A DNA stretch of 64,000 nucleotides, taken from contig JACKJC010000003.1 in the NCBI GenBank assembly GCA_020638195.1, positions 310,001 to 374,000 on the forward strand, read 5' to 3'. The DNA is from Methylobacteriaceae bacterium. GTDB lineage: Bacteria; Pseudomonadota; Alphaproteobacteria; Rhizobiales; Beijerinckiaceae. A model generated the notes under the pieces. It saw only the letters and a list, made by a program, of their open reading frames with translations, was not told the origin of the DNA and made no database searches. The translations under genes and the position numbers were made by a program. This document shows positions 58,605 through 64,000 of this stretch, piece after piece (the first letter of the stretch is position 1; each line of letters begins with the position of its first letter).

Positions 58605-58913
58605 GACAGGCCTCCCCCTGAAATGCATCGGCCGGATGTGGCCGGCGCAATCAATCTAGCAGCGAAAGCGTGGCCGTCGAGGGGGAATGCGGGAAACGAA
58701 TTCCCGGCCGGAGGCCGACAGTTCCGTCTCTACGCCATTCGCCGATGGCCGTCATCGCGAGGAGCTTGGGCGAAGTCGGATGTATCCGACTTCGAATAAT
58801 GCGACGCGGCGATCCATCCCGCGTTCTCTGGCGTCTCGTGGATGGATTGCTTCGCTCGCAATGACGGCGGCTTGAACCGGACCGCCGGCTTCCAGCCGGC
58901 AGCCGCCGCGCGC
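58605..58913. other. repeat-rich intergenic region before smc
   Basis: These 309 bases hold no gene. They are filled by type C fragments (58620-58735, for example CGGCCGGAGGCCG) and by the type A element at 58750-58866, followed by GGACCGCCGGCTTCCAGCCG at about 58878. It lies between two minus-strand genes and shows no obvious promoter. Confidence 0.7.
58750..58866. repeat. palindromic intergenic repeat (type A, copy 3) with nested palindrome
   Basis: The outer arms CGTCATCGCGAGGAG and TTCGCTCGCAATGACG pair. Inside the left arm lies a 24-base insertion, CGAAGTCGGAT GT ATCCGACTTCG (58771-58794), a perfect 11-base inverted repeat. The right side keeps GATGGATTGCTTCGCTCGCA. It is related to the elements at 5060 and 52446. 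Confidence 0.75.
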
Positions 58914-61900
58914 TTACTCCGCCGCCTCCAAAAACCGTTCGGCCTGCGCGAGATCGACCGACACGAGCTGGCTGACGCCGCGCTCGGCCATGGTGACGCC
59001 GAACAGCCGGTCCATGCGCGCCATGGTGATCGGATTGTGCGTGATCGTGACGAAGCGCGTATCCGTCTTCTTGCGCATTTCTTCCAGGAGATCGCAGAAG
59101 CGTTCGACGTTGGAATCGTCGAGCGGCGCGTCCACTTCGTCGAGCACGCAGATCGGCGAGGGATTGGTGAGGAAGACCGCGAAGATCAGGCTCATCGCGG
59201 TCAGCGCCTGTTCGCCGCCCGACAGCAGCGTCATGGTCTGCGGCTTCTTGCCGGGCGGGCGCGCGAGAATTTCGAGCCCGGCCTCCAGCGGATCGTCGCT
59301 CTCGACCAGTTGCAGCTCGGCCGTGCCGCCGCCGAACAGCGTCGAGAACAATTCCTTGAAGTGATTGTTGACGACGTCGAACGCCGCCAGCAGCCGCTCG
59401 CGACCCTCGCGGTTGAGATTGCCGATCGCGCCGCGCAGCTTGCGGATCGCCTCGGTCAGATCGTCGCGCTCGGCGACCATCTTGGCCGATTGCGCCTCGA
59501 CCTCGGTCAGTTCGTCGTCGGCGCGCAGATTGACGGCGCCGAGACGTTCGCGATCTGCCTTCAGCTTGTCGAGCCTCTCGCCGATCTCGTCGGCCGGCGG
59601 CAATTCGTCGCCGGGCTTGACGCCTGCGAGTTCCGCGAGCTGTTCGGGCGCGCATTCCAGTTCGTGTTCGATCGAGCGCAACACGTCAGCGAGACGCTGC
59701 CGCGTGGCTTCCACACGGGATTCGGACCGGGCCCGCTCCTCGCGTGAAACGCTCATCGCATCAAGCGCGGCCCGCGCGACGCGGTCGGCTTCAGTGAGCA
59801 TGGTCTCGGCGGAGGCGCGCGCGTCCGAAGCTTCCTTGCGCGCTTCTTCAGCCGTCTCCATCTCGCCCATCAGCGCGCGGCGCTTCATCAGAAATTCGTC
59901 CGGCGCCTCGGCGAGCAGCTCGGCTTCTTCCTGCGCTTCCGCGCGGCGCGTTTCAAAATCAGCGATGTGATCTGCGCCGTTCTCGCGCCGGTCGATCCAC
60001 GAGCGGCGTTCGTTGGCGATCGCCGCGCGGCGCCGCGCGCGCGCTTCCGCGTCGCGGGTGAGCGCCTGCAAGGCCGCGCGCGCTTCGGCGGCCGCAGCGC
60101 GATCCTGCGCGGCCGTGGCGCGGGCGGCGTCCAGCGCGCCGGCGAGCGAAGCGGGCTCGTCCAGCTCGTCGAGTAGCGCTTCAGCCTGCCGCTGGCGCTG
60201 GCGCGCCTCATCGCGGTTGGCGAGCGCCGCGCCCTTGGCTTCCTGCAAGGCGGACAGCCGCGCGGACGAGGCTGCGCGGCGCTTTTCAGCGGCGGCCAGA
60301 CGCTCACGCGTTTCCGCCACCGGACGTTCGGCGGCGCGCTGCGCTGCGCGCGCTTCCTGCTCGGCCTGGGCCGCCATACGCAGAGCCTGTTGCGCGGCTT
60401 CGGCCTCGGCGCGCAGTTTTTCCGCGTCGCGCCGCGCGGCTTCCGCTTCCCGCGTGAGATCGCCGAGCCGGTTCTTTTCGGCGAGCCTTCGCGCAGCCGG
60501 CGTCGGCGCTTCGGCGCCCTGCGTAAATCCGTCCCAGCGCCAGAGGTCGCCTTCTTTCGATACGAGTCTCTGCCCCGGCCGCAGCAGGCCACGCAGGCGA
60601 GAACCTTCCTCGCGCAGCACGACGCCGATCTGCGCGAGACGACGCGCCAGCGCCGGCGGCGCCTGCACGAGTTGCGACAGCGGCGTCACGCCCGGCGGCA
60701 GCGCCGGATCGCCGGAGGCGTCCGTCGTCGCCCAATGCGCGGGCGCGGATGTGTTGGCGGAAGCCTCGAGATCGTCGCCGAGCGCCGCGCCGATCGCGGC
60801 CTCGTAGCCCTTCTCGACCTTCATCTCCTCGACGACGGGCGGCCAGAGTCCGCCAGCGTTCGAATCGAGCAGCTTGGAAAGCGTGCGCGCTTCGGTTTCG
60901 AGGCGCTGCGCCTTGCGATCGGCTTCCGTCAGCGGGCCGCGCAGCTCCGCTTCCTTTTCACGCGCGGCAACGTGGGCCTCTTCGGCCAGCAGCGCGCGCT
61001 CTTCGGCGGCTGCGGCCTCTTCGATCAGGTTTTCGAGCGCTTCCGCCAGCGTATGCGCTTCTTCCTCGCCGGAACCGCTCGACGCGAGCATCGCGAATTC
61101 GGTTTCGAGTCGGGTGATCTCGGCCTCGAAACGCGCGAGCCGCTGCGTCTCGTCGCGCACGCTGGTCTCTGCCGCGGCGCGCTTGGCGCTGGCGTCGGAC
61201 AGAAGCGCCTGCGCATCCGACAGGAGCCGCTCGGTTTCCGCGAGCTTTTCTTCCGCCATCTGCGCGCGTTCGGCGGCTTCCGCGCGCAGATCGCTTTCGG
61301 ATTCCTCGAGTTCCTTCAGTTCGGAATCTTCCGCCTCCAGCCGCGCGATCGACTGGCTCGCATCGTCGATCAGGGCCTTTTCGCGCTCGAGATCGCGGGC
61401 GATCTGCTCGATGCGGCGAGCGATTTCGGCGGCGCGCTCCTGCGCGCGCTTTTCCTCCGCTTCCAGCGCTTCGCGCGCGAGCGCGATGCGCTGCAACGCC
61501 GCGCCGGCGCGCGCTTCGGCGTCGCGCAGACCGGGCAGGCCATGCGCGGCGATCGCCTGCAGGCGCGCGGCTTCCGCCTGCTGCGTCGTGCGTTCGGCGA
61601 CTTCGCGCACGTCGGCCTCGAGCTTGCGCTCGGCGTCGGCCAGGTTCTGCGAGGCCTCGCGATGCAGGCTGAGCGCGACCAGCGCCTCGTACTTGCGAAT
61701 GTCCGACGCGAGCGACTTGTAGCGCGAGGCCTGCCGCGCCTGACGCTTCAGCGAATCGACCTGCGCGTCGACCTGCTTCATCACGTCTTCGAGACGCGTG
61801 AGATTTTCTTCCGCGCCCTTCAGGCGCAGTTCCGCCTCGTGCCGGCGCGAATGCAGGCCGGCGACGCCGGCGGCTTCTTCCAGAATGCGGCGGCGCGCCT

Positions 61901-62372
61901 GCGGCTTGGCGGAAATGATCTCGCCGATCATGCCCTGCCGCACCAGCGCCGGCGAACGCGCGCCGGTCGAGGCGTCGGCGAACAGCAATTGCACGTCGCG
62001 CGCGCGCACCTCGCGCGAATTCACGCGATAGGACGAGCCGGCCTCGCGCTCGATGCGACGAGTGACCTCGATCAATTCGCTGTCGTTGAAGGCCGCGGGC
62101 GCGGTGCGCTGGGAGTTGTCGAGCACCAGCCCGACCTCGGCCGTGTTGCGCGCGGGGCGATTGCCGGAGCCGGAGAAGATCACGTCGTCCATGCCGGACG
62201 CGCGCATGTTCTTGTATGAATTCTCGCCCATGACCCAGCGCAGGGCCTCGACGAGATTCGACTTGCCGCAGCCGTTCGGCCCGACGACGCCGGTGAGGCC
62301 CGGCTCGATCTGGAATTCGGTCGGCTCGACGAAGCTCTTGAAGCCGACGAGCCGGAGCTTGTTGAATTTCAT
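58914..62372 (-). CDS. smc: chromosome segregation protein SMC
   Basis: SMC condenses and segregates the chromosome with ScpA/ScpB. It has 1152 residues. The N-terminal ATPase half is MKFNKLRLVGFKSFVEPTEF with Walker A GVVGPNGCGKSNLVEALRWV. Two long coiled coils flank a hinge near residues 500-640. The C-terminal half has signature LLSGGEQALTAMSLIFAVFL (about 1048) and Walker B CVLDEVDAPLDDSNVERF. The ATG at 62372 begins the motif. The coiled coils are extremely Ala/Glu/Arg-rich, which produces long antisense open frames. Confidence 0.97.
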   Translation of the reverse strand: MKFNKLRLVGFKSFVEPTEFQIEPGLTGVVGPNGCGKSNLVEALRWVMGENSYKNMRASGMDDVIFSGSGNRPARNTAEVGLVLDNSQRTAPAAFNDSELIEVTRRIEREAGSSYRVNSREVRARDVQLLFADASTGARSPALVRQGMIGEIISAKPQARRRILEEAAGVAGLHSRRHEAELRLKGAEENLTRLEDVMKQVDAQVDSLKRQARQASRYKSLASDIRKYEALVALSLHREASQNLADAERKLEADVREVAERTTQQAEAARLQAIAAHGLPGLRDAEARAGAALQRIALAREALEAEEKRAQERAAEIARRIEQIARDLEREKALIDDASQSIARLEAEDSELKELEESESDLRAEAAERAQMAEEKLAETERLLSDAQALLSDASAKRAAAETSVRDETQRLARFEAEITRLETEFAMLASSGSGEEEAHTLAEALENLIEEAAAAEERALLAEEAHVAAREKEAELRGPLTEADRKAQRLETEARTLSKLLDSNAGGLWPPVVEEMKVEKGYEAAIGAALGDDLEASANTSAPAHWATTDASGDPALPPGVTPLSQLVQAPPALARRLAQIGVVLREEGSRLRGLLRPGQRLVSKEGDLWRWDGFTQGAEAPTPAARRLAEKNRLGDLTREAEAARRDAEKLRAEAEAAQQALRMAAQAEQEARAAQRAAERPVAETRERLAAAEKRRAASSARLSALQEAKGAALANRDEARQRQRQAEALLDELDEPASLAGALDAARATAAQDRAAAAEARAALQALTRDAEARARRRAAIANERRSWIDRRENGADHIADFETRRAEAQEEAELLAEAPDEFLMKRRALMGEMETAEEARKEASDARASAETMLTEADRVARAALDAMSVSREERARSESRVEATRQRLADVLRSIEHELECAPEQLAELAGVKPGDELPPADEIGERLDKLKADRERLGAVNLRADDELTEVEAQSAKMVAERDDLTEAIRKLRGAIGNLNREGRERLLAAFDVVNNHFKELFSTLFGGGTAELQLVESDDPLEAGLEILARPPGKKPQTMTLLSGGEQALTAMSLIFAVFLTNPSPICVLDEVDAPLDDSNVERFCDLLEEMRKKTDTRFVTITHNPITMARMDRLFGVTMAERGVSQLVSVDLAQAERFLEAAE

Positions 62373-62529
62373 GAACGGTTCCCGCCGCCGCACGGCAGCT
62401 CAATATGTCTGATTAGAAAGCGTCACAGACAGGCGGGAAATGCAAGCAAATCGCGGCGTTTTCTTGTGAATCGCGAGTCCGAACCGAGTCCGGCGCAATC
62501 CACAGGAATTTTTTGCGGAGGGAAGACTG

Positions 62530-63186
62530 TTACTTCTTCTCCGCGAGGAACGGCGCGAGCAGCTTGTCGAGGTCGCCTGGCGCGATCTCGCCCTTCTTGC
62601 GCTCGCCGTTGATGAAGAAGCACGGCGTGGAATCCACCCCGAACTTGTCGGCGGCGCGCTGGCGCACCTTCAGCACGTTCTCGTAGAGCGTCTTGTCCTG
62701 CAGGACCTTCTTGAACTCGTCCGAGCCGATGCCCGCCTGCTTGACTGTGTTTTCGAGCGCGTCGAGCGGCTTGTCGACGAAGGCCCAATTTTTCTGCTGG
62801 GCGAACAGCAGGTCGACCAGCGCCTCGCGCTTGTCGCCTGCCGCGCGCGCCAGCATGAAGGCGGCCGCCGCCAGCGCGTCCAGCGGAAATTCCCGCAACG
62901 TGAAGCGCGCCTTGCCGGTGTCGAGGTAGTTCTTCTTCAGGAGCGGATAGGTCTCCTGATGGAAGGCCGCGCAATGCGAGCAGGTCATCGAGGCGTATTC
63001 GACGATCGTGACCGGCGCGTCCGCCTTGCCGACCCAGACGTCCGGCAGCGCGTCCGGCGCCATCAGTTCCTTGACGTCGACCTTGCCGTCGAGCGCGAAG
63101 GCCAGTTCGGGCGCGAGCGCGAGGCCGGTCGTGGCGGTTGCCACGGCGAGAAGATGGCGGCGCGAGAAGAAAAGCGGCTCGGTCAT
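62530..63186 (-). CDS. DsbA family thiol-disulfide protein
   Basis: The protein has 218 residues with a leader carrying an Arg-Arg pair (FFSRRHLLAVATATTGLALA), which could be Tat or Sec. The thioredoxin-fold active site is EYASMTCSHCAAFHQETYPL with CSHC. Other parts are RFTLREFPLDALAAAAFMLA and FGVDSTPCFFINGERKKGEI, which has a cis-proline-type TPCFF. This form is the DsbA-like protein that always neighbours DUF721 and smc in alphaproteobacteria. The ATG at 63186 is weakly supported; 63198 is an alternative. It probably acts in the periplasm. Confidence 0.88.
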   Translation of the reverse strand: MTEPLFFSRRHLLAVATATTGLALAPELAFALDGKVDVKELMAPDALPDVWVGKADAPVTIVEYASMTCSHCAAFHQETYPLLKKNYLDTGKARFTLREFPLDALAAAAFMLARAAGDKREALVDLLFAQQKNWAFVDKPLDALENTVKQAGIGSDEFKKVLQDKTLYENVLKVRQRAADKFGVDSTPCFFINGERKKGEIAPGDLDKLLAPFLAEKK

Positions 63187-63283
63187 GCTCGATCCCATGC
63201 TGCGGCGGAAAATCCAGCCGCGATAAGGCAAGTCGTGCTGGCCGAATATGGCAAATGCAGGGATACGGCAAGCGGGAGGCGTT

Positions 63284-63790
63284 TCAGCGTCGCTTTTCCG
63301 CGAGCGCCGCCGTCCCGAGCCGGGTCAGCGCCGCCTTCAGCGCCTCGTCTTCGATGCCCTCGGCGAGCCGCTCCGCCTCCGCCCGCGCCTGCGGGTCGAC
63401 CACCGGCGGTTTGCGCTTCGGCTTGCGCTTCGGCGAAAAAGGCTCGGCGCGCAGGGCGATCTTGCCGACGCAGCGCCAGCCCAGATGCGCATTGACGCGC
63501 TCGATCAGGACCGGGGCCATGTGCTGGATTTCCAGTCCCATGCCGGGCGCCACGCGCAGCATCAGGGTCGCGGGCTCCGAGGCTTTGGTCGGATCGCTCT
63601 TCGGTCCGCGCGGCGGCCAGCGCAACCTTGCGGGTTCGCAAACGCCCGCCAGTCGTTCGCCGACGATTTCCGCCCAGTCCAGCACCAGCGTCGCCTGCGA
63701 CATGCCGAGCCGCGCGACCAGCGGATCGAGCGCGTCGGGCAGAAATTCCGCGAGCGGCTTTGCGCGGAAGGGGCGGCGTGGCGGCGGCAT
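63284..63790 (-). CDS. DUF721 domain protein (DciA-like)
   Basis: The protein has 168 residues. The domain pattern KPLAEFLPDALDPLVARLGM, then LDWAEIVGERLAGVCEPARL and LMLRVAPGMGLEIQHMAPVL, followed by RVNAHLGWRCVGKIAL, defines DUF721. In other bacteria the DciA branch helps load replicative helicase DnaB. The tail is very basic (KRKPKRKPPVV). It lies divergently from mutY (66-base gap) and upstream of dsbA. Confidence 0.85.
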   Translation of the reverse strand: MPPPRRPFRAKPLAEFLPDALDPLVARLGMSQATLVLDWAEIVGERLAGVCEPARLRWPPRGPKSDPTKASEPATLMLRVAPGMGLEIQHMAPVLIERVNAHLGWRCVGKIALRAEPFSPKRKPKRKPPVVDPQARAEAERLAEGIEDEALKAALTRLGTAALAEKRR

Positions 63791-63856
63791 GGCGGCAGAT
63801 TAGCGCGCGGGTCGGAAATGCGCGAGCGGCGCCCGGCCGTGCTATCAGTGCCGCCG

Positions 63857-64000
63857 ATGCCGCCTCGATCCACGCCCGCCGCCGCGCTCCTCGCCTGGTA
63901 CGACCGCCACGCCCGCGATCTCCCGTGGCGCGCGCCGCGCGGCGTGACGCCCGACCCTTATGCCGTCTGGCTGTCGGAAGTCATGTTGCAGCAGACGACG
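63857..64000 (+). CDS. mutY: A/G-specific adenine glycosylase, 5' part
   Basis: The window ends inside this gene after 48 codons. The N-terminus STPAAALLAWYDRHARDLPW, followed by RAPRGVTPDPYAVWLSEVML and QQTT, is the classic MutY start that precedes the helix-hairpin-helix and Fe-S domains. MutY removes adenine opposite 8-oxoguanine. A GTG nine bases upstream (63848) is a possible alternative start. Gene order mutY / DUF721-dsbA-smc is conserved in alphaproteobacteria. Confidence 0.9.
   Translation, partial: MPPRSTPAAALLAWYDRHARDLPWRAPRGVTPDPYAVWLSEVMLQQTT

Noticed and set aside
5060..58866. CRISPR array or defence island
   Set aside because: The repeats are palindromic, widely spaced and single. 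There are no regularly spaced direct repeats, no cas genes and no defence-family genes.
60390..62219. 609-codon plus-strand frame antisense to smc
   Set aside because: It is a shadow of the Ala/Glu/Arg-rich coiled coils of SMC, with no ribosome site or motif.

Overview
The window comes from a high-GC alphaproteobacterial chromosome, most likely of the order Hyphomicrobiales (Rhizobiales). Methylocystaceae/Beijerinckiaceae-like relatives are plausible, but I cannot name a genus. The evidence is the gene content and order: an F0 operon with split b'/b subunits, coxB-coxA-ctaB-small ORF-ctaG-coxC followed by DUF983 and SURF1, thrC-M16 peptidase-GNAT, ispH/thrB/rnhA, DUF4170-waaA-lpxK with a nearby DUF2093, an IalB-family protein, and smc-dsbA-DUF721-mutY. 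I found no rRNA, tRNA, CRISPR array, insertion sequence, integrase or phage gene. It is core chromosome with scattered palindromic intergenic repeats.

Layout. 0-9.5 kb: the end of rsmD, a methyltransferase, an MFS transporter, a small acyl/CoA-type catabolic cluster (adenylate-forming ligase and alpha/beta hydrolase facing a hydroxyisobutyrate-dehydrogenase-like enzyme and a hotdog protein), DUF1615 and purD. 9.6-21 kb: a stretch in which almost every gene is split by frameshifts. Affected are a DUF1311 (LprI-like) protein, an AAA-type P-loop protein, DUF2239, xseA, the tail of a metallophosphoesterase, a Ser/Thr kinase-UspA fusion, DUF2093, lpxK, waaA, the N-terminus of cysQ, a short unknown and ubiA. 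Family motifs, start/stop overlaps and C-terminal signatures survive in changing frames, and several affected genes are normally essential. The likeliest reading is unpolished or erroneous sequence in about three patches, not true gene decay.

21-24.4 kb: atpI-atpB-atpE-atpF'-atpF with a good sigma70 promoter, an internal hairpin and a terminator. 24.4-29.7 kb: the glycine cleavage operon gcvT-gcvH-gcvPA-gcvPB on the minus strand, led by a tandem glycine riboswitch and interrupted by a large nested palindrome. 29.8-31.1 kb: a lipoprotein and an IalB-family protein. 31.4-38 kb: aa3-type cytochrome c oxidase structural and assembly genes. 38-47.4 kb: MFS transporter, thrC, M16 peptidase, GNAT acetyltransferase, a membrane c-di-GMP protein (degenerate GGDEF, intact EAL), a DsbA-like protein and rsmE. 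47.4-58.6 kb: gshA, ispH, a DMT transporter, thrB, rnhA, a two-gene osmoprotectant-type ABC transporter with a permease-binding protein fusion, peroxiredoxin, a DsbD N-terminal-like protein, YqgE, zinc alcohol dehydrogenase and a monooxygenase-like small protein. 58.9-64 kb: smc, dsbA, DUF721 and the start of mutY.

Functionally the window is dominated by energy metabolism (F0, cytochrome oxidase), one-carbon/glycine metabolism under riboswitch control, threonine and purine synthesis, lipid A/KDO assembly, thiol-disulfide and peroxide chemistry, and chromosome maintenance. I did not find a convincing undescribed defence or mobile system. The most interesting items are the frameshift patches, a phosphoesterase/kinase-UspA gene pair, an operator-like repeat over the DUF2239 promoter, the repeat-encoded extension of rnhA, and the palindrome inside the gcv operon.
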